Part shown: positions 8,379-16,871 of the stretch, piece after piece | How positions within the stretch are numbered: the first letter of the stretch is position 1 | How the letters are laid out: each line of letters starts with the position of its first letter | NCBI GenBank assembly: GCA_963813895.1 | Contig: CAWFAS010000001.1 | Coordinates: 992,001-1,056,000, forward strand | Direction of reading: 5' to 3' | Length of the DNA stretch: 64,000 bases | Origin: DASZWJ01 sp963813895 | GTDB lineage: Bacteria > Pseudomonadota > Gammaproteobacteria > JAURND01 | The notes under the pieces: model-generated | What the model was told of the DNA's origin: nothing | Seen by the model: the letters and a program-made list of their open reading frames with translations, nothing else | Databases searched by the model: none | Translations under genes and position numbers: made by a program

Positions 8379-9776
8379 CTAACCTTCATTACTAATCATC
8401 CGCTCCGGCCTTACCGCCTGATCAAACTCCGCAGCGCTAAGATAACCCAGATCAACAGTGGCTTGTTTTAAAGTAGTGCTTTCATGGTGAGCCTTGTGGG
8501 CAATTTGTGCCGCCTTATCATAACCGATAACAGGGCTTAAAGCGGTCACTAGCATCAGCGACTGTTCAACATTATTACGGATTTTAGTTTCATCCGCTTT
8601 CATGTCACGCACTGCAAATGCAGTGAAAGAACGGCAAGCACTAGCCAGCAGGCGCACCGATTGCAGCAGGTTATGAATCATAACAGGTTTAAATACATTC
8701 AGTTCAAAATTGCCTTGAGAACCAGCGATAGTGATAGTGGTATCATTACCCATCACTTGCACGCATACCATTGTCATCGCCTCACATTGGGTGGGGTTAA
8801 CTTTGCCAGGCATAATAGAAGAACCAGGTTCGTTCTCGGGCAGGATCAGCTCGCCAATACCGGCGCGGGGTCCTGATGCCAGCCAGCGGATATCATTGCT
8901 GATCTTCATTAAAGATACCGCCAGTGTTTTAAGTGCGCCACTGGCCATGACAATCGCATCATGTGCGGCCAGCGCGGCAAATTTGTTAGGAGCGCTAATG
9001 AATGGCAGACCGGTGATTTTAGCCATCTCAGCGGCGGCGCGCTGGCCGAATTCTGCCGGTGCATTAAGACCGGTGCCAATGGCAGTACCGCCTATAGCTA
9101 GTTCATATAATCCTGGCAGCACTATCTGCAGGCGTTGCATATTGGCATCTAATTGCGCTACATAACCAGAAAATTCCTGACCCAGGGTCATGGGAACCGC
9201 ATCTTGTAAGTGAGTTCTGCCGATTTTGATAATATGGGCAAATTCCTGTTGTTTCTCAGCTAAAGCCGCAATTAATTCCGCTACTGCGGGTAACAGACTG
9301 TGTACTATCATTTCCACAGCAGCAATATGCATGGCGGTGGGGAAAGTGTCATTGGAAGACTGGGACAGGTTGACATGATCGTTGGGATGAATCGGCTTTT
9401 TACTGCCCAGCTCTCCACCGGTGAGCTCGATAGCGCGATTGGCGATCACTTCATTAGCATTCATATTAGTTTGAGTGCCGCTACCGGTTTGCCAGATTCT
9501 TAACGGAAAATGGTCATCCAGTTTACCCGCTATCACTTCATCCGCTGCCTCAGTGATTAAGCGAGTGTATTCTGCGGATAATTTTTCCAGTGATGCATTT
9601 GCCAGCGCTGCAGATTTTTTCAGAATACCTAAAGCGCGAATTAATTCTCGTGGCATTATTTCGCTACCAATATTGAAATGGTGCAGCGAACGTTGAGTTT
9701 GTGCACCCCAGTAACGGTCAGCAGGGACTTGTATTTTGCCCATGCTATCAGTTTCTTGGCGGGTTTGCGTGGTCAT
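8379..9776 (-). CDS. fumC: Fumarate hydratase, class II
   Basis: The protein has 465 residues, against ~467 in E. coli. It belongs to the fumarase/aspartase superfamily: it has TGSGTQTNMNANEVIANRA, the HPNDHVNLSQSSNDTFPTA segment, the catalytic-loop signature GSSIMPGKVNPTQ and the substrate-contact TAIGTGLN. It interconverts fumarate and malate without an iron-sulfur cluster in the TCA cycle. The start at 9776 is chosen over the ATG at 9809 because GGAG stands about 7 bases before it and because homologues begin close to the DSMGKIQVPADRYWGAQTQRS segment. Confidence 0.95.
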   Translation of the reverse strand: MTTQTRQETDSMGKIQVPADRYWGAQTQRSLHHFNIGSEIMPRELIRALGILKKSAALANASLEKLSAEYTRLITEAADEVIAGKLDDHFPLRIWQTGSGTQTNMNANEVIANRAIELTGGELGSKKPIHPNDHVNLSQSSNDTFPTAMHIAAVEMIVHSLLPAVAELIAALAEKQQEFAHIIKIGRTHLQDAVPMTLGQEFSGYVAQLDANMQRLQIVLPGLYELAIGGTAIGTGLNAPAEFGQRAAAEMAKITGLPFISAPNKFAALAAHDAIVMASGALKTLAVSLMKISNDIRWLASGPRAGIGELILPENEPGSSIMPGKVNPTQCEAMTMVCVQVMGNDTTITIAGSQGNFELNVFKPVMIHNLLQSVRLLASACRSFTAFAVRDMKADETKIRNNVEQSLMLVTALSPVIGYDKAAQIAHKAHHESTTLKQATVDLGYLSAAEFDQAVRPERMISNEG

Positions 9777-9793
9777 GTGGGTCTCCGGAGGAG

Positions 9794-9840
9794 TACAGTG
9801 CTTTTTCAAAAAATGGGAGTGAATTATTCAACAAAGCCCC
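9794..9840. repeat. Repeat fragment (family IV)
   Basis: The sequence tacagtgctttttcaaaa...ttattcaacaaagcccc is nearly the same as 18264-18309. In the other orientation it resembles 24590-24631 and 18187-18237. It sits just upstream of the fumC start. Confidence 0.6.
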
Positions 9841-9884
9841 TTGAGGGAGGGGGTAGGGCGAGGGGTAAAATGTGGCTGTCATCT

Positions 9885-9953
9885 ACCGAGCCGCGACCGT
9901 TAGGGAGCGTTTATTGGAGCAACGTAAACGCTCCCTAACGGTCGCGGCTCGGT
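9885..9953. repeat. 69-bp hairpin repeat (family V, copy 1)
   Basis: Perfect inverted arms of 28 bases beginning ACCGAGCCGCGACCG enclose a 13-base loop. The same unit with two matching arm changes (T to C and the complementary change) is at 27310-27378. The changes are compensatory, so the hairpin is kept. It lies between the convergently placed end of the CADD-like gene and the fumC upstream region and may terminate transcription. Confidence 0.85.
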
Positions 9954-9980
9954 GAGATGCCGCCTGTTCACAGCAAAATA

Positions 9981-10670
9981 TTAATGACAGCAGGCTTCTT
10001 CCGATGTGATGCCATTACGTACTAAACGTTCTGCATTCACTCCATCCAAAAAGCTCCACAATGCAGCGCAGGCAGTCTCAGTCGCTTGCTTCACTTCTTG
10101 ATCGGAAGCGCCCAGCTCCTCTAGCATGACTTTTTCTTGCGCAGCATGCCAGGTATCAGCTTCTTTATGCACTTCAAAAAAGCTCAGGGTTTGTGGATCA
10201 TCGATGCCATAGAAACGCTTCAGGCCATCAATTTTACTCTGGCTAATTTCAGGAAGCTGAGATTCATAGGCATATAGCATACTGAGGCCGACAGCAGGGT
10301 TAGAATGGGCTGCCAGATTCATTAGCGTACGGATGCACTGTATAGTTTCCTGATTTAAAGGAGCGCTCATGACTTCATCTCGGTTACAGCCTACCCCTTC
10401 GGCGAAACGTAGCCACAATTCACGGTGGTTTTCTTTGCCAAGTTCTTCTTCGTTGAGATTTTCTAGAATCATCTGGCGTATGGAGGGGTTGTCGCAAGAA
10501 GAATGGATGCGGCTTAACAGGCGTGGGAAAGTAGTTTCCAGCGCATAATACTGTTTGGCATAAAACTGCAGATCTTGCACGGTCAAATTTCCGGCAGACC
10601 AGGCAGTGTAGAATTCATGTTTTAATAATGATTTATTTTGTATGGTGGTGTCGATAGTATTCCAATCCAT
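9981..10670 (-). CDS. CADD-like heme-oxygenase-fold protein (putative self-sacrificing p-aminobenzoate synthase)
   Basis: From the ATG at 10670, with GGAG six bases before it, the protein has 229 residues. It resembles Chlamydia trachomatis CADD (CT610), a PqqC/TENA-like helical di-metal protein that makes the folate precursor p-aminobenzoate from one of its own tyrosines. Residues corresponding to the chlamydial ones are present: Tyr21 in HEFYTAW (sacrificed Tyr27), Glu and His of EELGKENHRELW, Glu of YAYESQLPEIS, Lys in SKIDGL (proposed amine donor), and His/Asp/His of VHKEADTWHA. The C-terminus has the cysteine-histidine tail EACCH. A longer frame upstream to 10907 is only repeat sequence and a poly-G run. 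Family assignment is from memory of the chlamydial sequence; enzymatic activity is an inference. Confidence 0.82.
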   Translation of the reverse strand: MDWNTIDTTIQNKSLLKHEFYTAWSAGNLTVQDLQFYAKQYYALETTFPRLLSRIHSSCDNPSIRQMILENLNEEELGKENHRELWLRFAEGVGCNRDEVMSAPLNQETIQCIRTLMNLAAHSNPAVGLSMLYAYESQLPEISQSKIDGLKRFYGIDDPQTLSFFEVHKEADTWHAAQEKVMLEELGASDQEVKQATETACAALWSFLDGVNAERLVRNGITSEEACCH

Positions 10671-10768
10671 ATTTTTCTCCTGTGGAGGGGATGTATTAAG
10701 TGTGGGTAAAGTGAGAGATGCAGCAACAGTGCGGATGATATTATTTATGGGAGGAAACGGCAAGTGTT

Positions 10769-10785
10769 GGGGGGGGGGGGGGGGG
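10769..10785 (+). repeat. Run of 17 G
   Basis: An uninterrupted G17 tract lies about 100 bases upstream of the CADD-like start codon. On that gene's strand it is a C17 tract. Such runs slip during replication, so its length may vary between cells. The exact count may also be a sequencing artefact. Confidence 0.8.
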
Positions 10786-10821
10786 CGAGAAGGATCTGTT
10801 TTTGAAGGAAGGCTCAGATAA

Positions 10822-10987
10822 AGTGCCACTACAAGCTGCCCCCTTCCTAACCTTCCCCCGCAAGCGGGGGAAGGGACTTGCTCGAGCCAGTATGGGATTT
10901 GGGGCATAGCTTAACTTACTTCTGCCCAACCAGTTCCTTCCCCAGCTTGCGGGGGAAGGTTAGGAAGGGGGCAGCCTCTGGTGGCTT
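10822..10987. repeat. Palindromic repeat (family III, copy 2, inverted)
   Basis: This is a diverged copy of 8193-8356 in the opposite orientation: arms with CCTTCCCCCGC hairpins and the same centre (ACTTGCTCGAGCC ... CCAACCAGTTCC). It lies between the poly-G run and the 3' end of the clpA remnant. Confidence 0.8.
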
Positions 10988-11099
10988 TAGTTAAAGGACA
11001 GGGAAAAGAACAGGATAAAGAATATAACATTGCCGCCCTCTCCTCAGTTCCTAAACCGGAGAGGGCGTCCATTTGCGATTTTACAAGGTTAATAATGAC

Positions 11100-13379
11100 T
11101 TATGCGGCCACTTTCTCCAATCCGACTATGCTCAACTCCAGCTTATCGTCCCTGACCTGCACCCTTACCGCGCCACCGCTGTTTAGTTTGCCAAATAACA
11201 GTTCTTCAGCTAACGGTTTTTTGATGTATTCCTGTATGACCCGTGCCATGGGTCTGGCGCCCATTTTCCGGTCATAGCCGTGCGTAGCAAGCCAATTGCG
11301 GCTGTCGGTGTCGATCGTCAGTGATACGCTTTTCTCTACCAGTTGGGTCTCAAGCTCTAAGATAAATTTATCCACTACGCGGTGCAATGTTTCTTGAGTT
11401 AAATGCTTGAAGGAGATGATTGTATCCAGGCGGTTACGGAATTCTGGCGAAAACAGACGTTTGATGGCTTCCATATCATCAGTGCGAGTGCCTTGCTCGG
11501 TGAAGCCCATGGTCATCCTTTCAATTTCTTCAGCGCCAGCATTAGTCGTCATGATCAGAATCACATGACGAAAATCAGCAACGCGGCCATTATTATCGGT
11601 CAATGAGCCATGATCCATCACTTGCAATAATAAATTAAAGATATCAGGATGCGCTTTTTCAATTTCATCTAACAATACTACGGCATGAGGATGTTTGATA
11701 ACGGCTTCCGTTAATAACCCACCTTGGTCATAACCTACATATCCCGGAGGTGCACCAATGAGGCGTGATACAGTATGGCGTTCCATATATTCGGACATAT
11801 CAAAGGAATGAATTCAATGCCTAATAGATTTTGCCAACTGCCGAGTGACTTCAGTTTTACCCACGCCGGTTGGTCCTGAAAATAGAAACGATCCAACGGG
11901 TTTACCGGATCGCGCAAACCCGAGCGTGCCAGTTTAATAGCGGCGGATAATGCTTCAATGGCGTGTATCTTGGCCAAATACTTGCATTTTTAAATCACGT
12001 TCCAAATTTCTTAGTACTTCTTTATCGGAACTGGACACATGTGTTAGAGGGAATGCGCGCCATTTTTGCCACGATTTCTTCGATTTCATGGCACGCCAAT
12101 CACTTTTTTACGCTTGGCAGCTGGCTGTAATCTTTGAAATGCGCCGGCTTCATCGACGACATCAATGGCTTTATCAGGTAAACGTCGATCAGTAATATAG
12201 CGATCCGATAATGACGCAGCAGACTTCAGAGCACGCAAGGTGTAGATCACGGCGTGGTATTCTTCGAAATTTTTGTTTGAGGCCTTTTAAAATTTGAAAA
12301 GTTTCGGTCAACTGTCTGGTTCAGTCACATCAATTTTTTGAAAACGTCGTGTTAAGGCATGATCTTTTTCAAAAATATTGCGATATTCTTGATAAGTGGT
12401 AGAACCCATGCAGCGAATATCGCCAGTGGCCAGTAAAGGTTTAATCAAATTAGAAGCATCCATCGCGCCGCCGGAAGCTGCGCCTGCGCCAATAATGGTA
12501 TGAATTTCATCAATAAATACTACTGCATTAGGCATTTGCTTCAGCGCTTTTAGTACGGCTTTAAAGCGTTTTTCAAAATCACCGCGGTATTTAGTGCCGG
12601 CTAACAAATACGCCTAAATCCAGATTATAAACCACATTGTTTAGCATGGGTTCAGGAACCTGGCCTTCAACAATTAATTTGCTAATCCTTCCGCAATCGC
12701 GGTTTTACCCACACCAGCTTCACCTACAAATAGCGGATTATTTTTATGACGTCGACATAAAATTTGGATGGTGCGCGATACTTCTTCTTTACGTCCAATG
12801 AGTGGATCAATCTTGCCCATCCGTGCTTGTTCATTCAGATTAATGGCATATCTTTCCAGCAGGCTTTCGACTGGAAGATTTTCCAGATCCATCTCACCTG
12901 CGTCGTCGTTGATGTTCAAGATCCATATCTTGTTCATTGTAAGGATGCATTTTGGAGATGCCATGCGACAGATAATTTGCGACATCGACGCGGGTGATAT
13001 TTTCTTGATTTAGAAAATAAACGGCTTGGCTTTCTTGTTCACCAAAAATGGCAGCTAATACATTGGCGCCAGTGACTTCCGCCTTTCCAGTGGATTGGGC
13101 CTGGAATACGGCGCGTTGTAGAACACGTTGGAATCCAAGCGTGGGTTGTACATTTAATATTTTATTGGCAGGGACATGAGGAGTGGTTTCCTCTACAAAT
13201 ATATCCAGGCCCGTTCGTATCCTTTGTAGGTTTGCTCCACAGGCGATTAATACTTCTGCTGCTTCGGAATTTTCTAATAACGCCAATAATAAATGCTCCA
13301 CCGTCATGAATTCATGGCGTTTTTCTTTCGCTTTTGCGAACGCGAGATTTAGAGTCATTTCTAGAGATTTGCTGAACAT
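11100..13379 (-). pseudogene. clpA: ATP-dependent Clp protease ATP-binding subunit ClpA, multiply frameshifted
   Basis: ClpA can be followed along the minus strand in pieces. The N-terminal Clp repeat domain (13379 to ~12905) is intact. The first AAA module has Walker A GEAGVGKT (~12710) and FIDEIHTIIGAGAASGG (~12490). The linker region follows, and then the second AAA module with GPTGVGKTEVTRQLAK (~11870) and an intact 232-residue end (11798-11100) containing LLDEIEKAHPD and GYDRKMGARPMARVIQ. To join them the frame must change near 12905, 12680, 12612, 12310, 12265, 12090, 11970, 11910 and 11825, at least eight single-base indels. The protein sequence between shifts is still well conserved, so decay is recent, or this 1.1-kb stretch was badly sequenced. 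ClpA normally unfolds substrates for ClpP. No clpS precedes it. Confidence 0.9.
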
Positions 13380-13780
13380 GGCACTGACCCTCCCTTAACA
13401 CCCCGCGAGTTTAGTCATAGGGTGAGATTGTTAACAACTGTGGGCAGATGTGCTAACGTATATAATCCTTCTCTAGATATCCTGCAATAGGATCACTTGC
13501 GGGTTTTGCAAGCAGGTCTTTGAATATCTTTCAGCCATTCTTTGTGTGATTTACTGTCTTCATTCCGGTATTTTCTTTGACTGCCCGTCACTGACTTTCC
13601 TTGTCGTAAGGCTTAGTAATGATCGCCTATATAAGTAACAGTAGTAGAGTATTGAGATTATTTCCTGTTAATAGGAAATTTTTTGTCTGAAACGGGTTTA
13701 ATTGACCAATTTTTACACAAATATGCCCATATGCAGAGAAAAAGAGGAAGAAAATGAATTGTTTTTAACTTTTTGTAACT
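13380..13780. other. Gene-free stretch upstream of the clpA remnant
   Basis: I see no intact gene. On the minus strand around 13560-13443, two short frames joined by one base deletion read like the end of a protein (HKEWLKDIQ, then LLAKPASDPIAGYLEKDYIR and a stop). This could be the remnant of a gene that once preceded clpA. I do not recognise it, and it does not look like clpS. Confidence 0.3.
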
Positions 13781-13884
13781 ACTCACTCCGTCGTCCCGCG
13801 GCTTGTCCGCGGGATCCAGAAATGAGGTTTCTACTAGCTTTTTCCTGGATCCCGCGGACAAGCCGCGGGACGACGGGACTGAGT
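13781..13884. repeat. Palindromic repeat with GTCGTCCCG...GGGATCCA core (family II)
   Basis: Inverted arms of about 38 bases, the same CCCGCGGCTTGTCCGCGGG module as at 2322-2476 but with a shorter, unrelated centre. Small open frames across it are translations of the repeat. Confidence 0.8.
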
Positions 13885-14206
13885 GGCTATGGCGTGAGCA
13901 GTTACCTTTTTTTGATCATTATCTCGTCACTACTCAGGATGGCGCTGTGTTCCTTAGTTCAATCTCGATATTAATGTTTAATGCTATCCTTATGTGTATT
14001 ATCTACTATTTGTCGGCAGCTTAATTTCGGTAAGTTCTTGCTTAGTCGGTATCCATGTCATAGTTCTTTCGTTGCCAAGAGCTGCTAGCTTGTCTGATGA
14101 AGGGGTAGATCTTCAAATGGGTCGGCGGACATTTTTTATTTTTCCAAGTAGATTTAGATAATGGCATAAGCATAGCAGGTGCAGTTTAAAAGCGAATTTT
14201 TCTTGT

Positions 14207-14439
14207 TAAGAATCCGAGCCGCGCGCGTCAGCAAGCGTTGCCCAAGCTTCAGCGATCACTACCCTCTCTATAATATGCGTCACTTTCAAAGCGCACCAAA
14301 CCAAAAAATTACTTACCCTTACTCAAGCAAGCTTTGCTTGTAATTTTGAAGTACTCCATAAATCATATTTCTTGCGATATCCCAAAAAAGAGCATACAGC
14401 TTGGGCAACGCTTGCTGACGCGCGCGGCTCGGATTCTTA
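14207..14439. repeat. 233-bp element with 42-bp perfect terminal inverted repeats (family VI)
   Basis: Bases 14207-14248 and 14398-14439 are perfect inverted copies (TAAGAATCCGAGCCGCGCGC...CCCAAGCT). The 149-base interior is AT-rich and not palindromic, which is what a MITE-like element looks like. A 23-base piece of one end recurs at 29104-29126, across the guaA stop codon. No transposase is encoded. Confidence 0.8.
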
Positions 14440-14560
14440 AACTATGTTATTTCACAGCATATACTGCAAAACTTAACAAAGTCTTAGCAATCCACTCGCG
14501 TAGTTGAGAAAATTTATTCTCAGCTATGTTTGCCACTCCTGAAATGATTCCAATGCTTAA

Positions 14561-14849
14561 GGCTCTGTAAAACAATAACTTATCTTTTTAGCATCCCATC
14601 TAAGACTCATCTTCGCAGGCGGGAGGGTGTAGAAAAACACTTACATAGAACAACCGACGTAGTCGTCCCGGCATGGAAGCCGGGATCCAGATCACAGGAT
14701 GTGAAAGTTTCGCTTTCCTGCGCCCTGGATCCCGGCTTCCTGCCGGGACGACGTTCCGTCGACTATGCGCGCATTTTTCTACACCCTCCCGCCTGCAAAT
14801 CTGAGCCTCAGCTGGGCGCTAAAAAGATAAGTTATTGTTTTACAGAGCC
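14561..14849 (+). mobile_element. 289-bp MITE-like element, copy 1, with TAA target duplication
   Basis: The element begins GGCTCTGTAAAACAATAACT and ends with the inverted copy of the same sequence; the terminal repeats are about 32 bases. TAA lies on each side (14558-14560 and 14850-14852). The centre contains a GTCGTCCCGGC...GGGATCCAG palindrome of family II. A second copy, inverted and almost identical, is at 34156-34444 with TTA on each side. Three-base TNA duplications are known for some IS5-family groups, so an IS5-like transposase elsewhere may move it (inference). It encodes no protein. Confidence 0.88.
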
Positions 14850-14868
14850 TAAGTAAATACCCTAGAAT
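14839..14868 (+). promoter_or_regulatory. Candidate icd promoter, -35 inside the MITE end
   Basis: TTTACA (14839-14844) and TAGAAT (14863-14868) are separated by 18 bases and lie 37 bases before the icd ATG. The -35 is part of the MITE terminal repeat and points outward. The spacing and the distance to the gene are good, but this is a by-eye match. Confidence 0.45.
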
Positions 14869-14904
14869 GTCGAACCTTTTCTATAAATACACCCGGAGCA
14901 AAAA

Positions 14905-16158
14905 ATGTCTTATTCTAAGGTAAAAATTCCTTCACAAGGCGAAAAAATAACTATTAATGCGGACTTTAGTGTCAATGTACCCGATCAACCCATTATTCCT
15001 TTTATTGAAGGTGATGGTATTGGTGTCGATATTACACCCCCGATGCGCAAAGTGGTTGATGCAGCTGTGGCCAAAGCCTATGCTGGCAAGCGGAGCATTG
15101 CGTGGGCGGAGATCTATGCTGGGGAGAAATCCACACAAATTTATGGTAAAGATGTGTGGCTATCAGACGAAACCCTAGACGTTATGCGGGAATACGTAGT
15201 CAGTATTAAAGGGCCATTGACCACGCCAGTGGGAGGCGGTATCCGCTCCTTAAACGTGACCATGCGCCAGGTGCTGGATTTATATGTTTGCCTGCGCCCA
15301 GTGCGTTATTTCGATGGCGTTCCCAGCCCGCTTAAGCATCCCGAAAAAACTAATATGGTCATTTTCCGGGAAAATTCAGAAGATATTTATGCCGGTATTG
15401 AATGGCCTGCTGATTCAGCTGAGGCAAAAAAGGTCATTGCCTTTCTGCAAAACGAGATGGGTGTTAAGAAAATTCGCTTCCCTGAAAATTGTGGCATCGG
15501 TGTCAAACCCGTATCTAAACAGGGTACTCAGCGTTTAGTAGCGCGTGCTATTCAATATGCTATCGATAATAATCGCCCTTCGGTTACTTTAGTTCATAAA
15601 GGCAACATTATGAAATTCACCGAAGGCGCATTTAAAGAATGGGGCTATGAGGTAGCTCGGGAACGTTTTGGCGCTCAGCCTTTAGATGGCGGCCCGTGGC
15701 ATGTGATCCGCCATAATGGCAAAGATATTGTGATAAAGGATGTGATTGCGGATAACTTCCTACAACAGATCTTATTGCGCTCAGAAGATTATAGTGTAAT
15801 TGCTACCCTCAACCTCAATGGGGATTACATATCAGATGCCTTGGCGGCGCAGGTAGGCGGAATTGGTATTGCGCCTGGTGCAAACCTGGGTGATAAAGTG
15901 GCTTGCTTCGAAGCTACGCATGGCACAGCTCCAAAATATGCAGGAAAAAATATGGCCAATCCCGGCTCATTGATTTTATCTGCTGAAATGATGCTACGTT
16001 ATATGGATTGGAAAGAAGCGGCTGATTTGATTATTAAAGGTATGAGTGGCGCTATCAAGGCTAAAACAGTGACTTATGATTTTGAACGTGCTATTTCCGG
16101 AGCTACCTTGTTGGGATCAGCAGAATTTGGTGATGCAGTTGTGGAGCATATGGGTTAG
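14905..16158 (+). CDS. icd: NADP-dependent isocitrate dehydrogenase
   Basis: The protein has 417 residues, against 416 in E. coli. It oxidatively decarboxylates isocitrate to 2-oxoglutarate in the TCA cycle. Typical segments are PFIEGDGIGVDITPPM, TTPVGGGIRSLNV with the serine that the AceK kinase phosphorylates in E. coli, the substrate arginines of RQVLDLYVCLRPVRYF, and the NADP-binding CFEATHGTAPKYAGK. A CGGAG ribosome-binding site precedes the ATG. In pseudomonads icd stands next to clpS-clpA. The same neighbourhood is kept here, with clpA decayed and clpS missing. Confidence 0.96.
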   Translation: MSYSKVKIPSQGEKITINADFSVNVPDQPIIPFIEGDGIGVDITPPMRKVVDAAVAKAYAGKRSIAWAEIYAGEKSTQIYGKDVWLSDETLDVMREYVVSIKGPLTTPVGGGIRSLNVTMRQVLDLYVCLRPVRYFDGVPSPLKHPEKTNMVIFRENSEDIYAGIEWPADSAEAKKVIAFLQNEMGVKKIRFPENCGIGVKPVSKQGTQRLVARAIQYAIDNNRPSVTLVHKGNIMKFTEGAFKEWGYEVARERFGAQPLDGGPWHVIRHNGKDIVIKDVIADNFLQQILLRSEDYSVIATLNLNGDYISDALAAQVGGIGIAPGANLGDKVACFEATHGTAPKYAGKNMANPGSLILSAEMMLRYMDWKEAADLIIKGMSGAIKAKTVTYDFERAISGATLLGSAEFGDAVVEHMG

Positions 16159-16181
16159 ATATCGGGTTGCGCTTTGCACAT

Positions 16182-16871
16182 TTACAGCAACTGGCCATCT
16201 CTTAAGGTCAAAGTCCTATCCATTTTCGCTGCCAAGGTTAAATCATGGGTAACTATAATCAAACTGGTTTTTAAGCGTGAATTTAAATCCAACATTAAAT
16301 CAATCACATGTTCTGCATTGCGATGGTCGAGGTTGCCGGTGGGTTCATCCGCTAGTACGCACACCGGATTATTTACCAGGGCACGGGCGATGGCGACCCG
16401 CTGGCGTTCGCCACCGGAAAGCTCGCCTACGCGGTGCAAAAATCGGTGACCCATACCCACTTGCTCCAGCATTTGCTTAGCGCGTTGCTCGGCTTCTTTC
16501 GGTGAGCAACTGCCGATGAGCAGTGGCATGGCTACATTTTCCACTGCGTTGAATTCTGGCAGTAAATGGTGGAACTGGTAAACAAAGCCTAAATAGCGAT
16601 TACGCAACTGACTTTTTTTACTTTCTGACAAGGAGTGCAAATTTGTTCCGGCAATAAAAACCTGTCCGCTGCTGGGTCGATCCAGTCCGCCCATTACATG
16701 CAACAAGGTGCTCTTACCTGCTCCGGATGAACCGACAATCGCCACGCGCTCACTGCGTTGTACTATCAGGTTGACTTCCTTTAGGACTTCAACCTGAAGT
16801 TTGCCTTCAGAAAAGCGTTTGGCAATGTTGCTGCATCTTAGAACGATATCTGGAGGCGCATTGTTATTCAT
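16182..16871 (-). CDS. lolD: Lipoprotein-releasing system ATP-binding protein LolD
   Basis: The protein has 229 residues: Walker A GSSGAGKST, the LolD-type segment FVYQFHHLLPEFNAVENV, signature LSGGERQRVAIARAL and Walker B VCVLADEPTGNLD. It powers extraction of outer-membrane lipoproteins from the inner membrane for transfer to LolA. It overlaps the end of lolC by 8 bases and converges on icd with a 23-base gap. Confidence 0.95.
   Translation of the reverse strand: MNNNAPPDIVLRCSNIAKRFSEGKLQVEVLKEVNLIVQRSERVAIVGSSGAGKSTLLHVMGGLDRPSSGQVFIAGTNLHSLSESKKSQLRNRYLGFVYQFHHLLPEFNAVENVAMPLLIGSCSPKEAEQRAKQMLEQVGMGHRFLHRVGELSGGERQRVAIARALVNNPVCVLADEPTGNLDHRNAEHVIDLMLDLNSRLKTSLIIVTHDLTLAAKMDRTLTLRDGQLL

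Noticed and set aside
10671..10907. N-terminal extension of the CADD-like protein to 308 residues
   Set aside because: The extension is read from a palindrome and the poly-G run (poly-proline). A good ribosome-binding site and the homologous N-terminus are at 10670.
13380..14904. clpS or cspD between clpA and icd
   Set aside because: No frame on either strand shows their motifs; the interval is filled by repeats and one unrecognised possible remnant.
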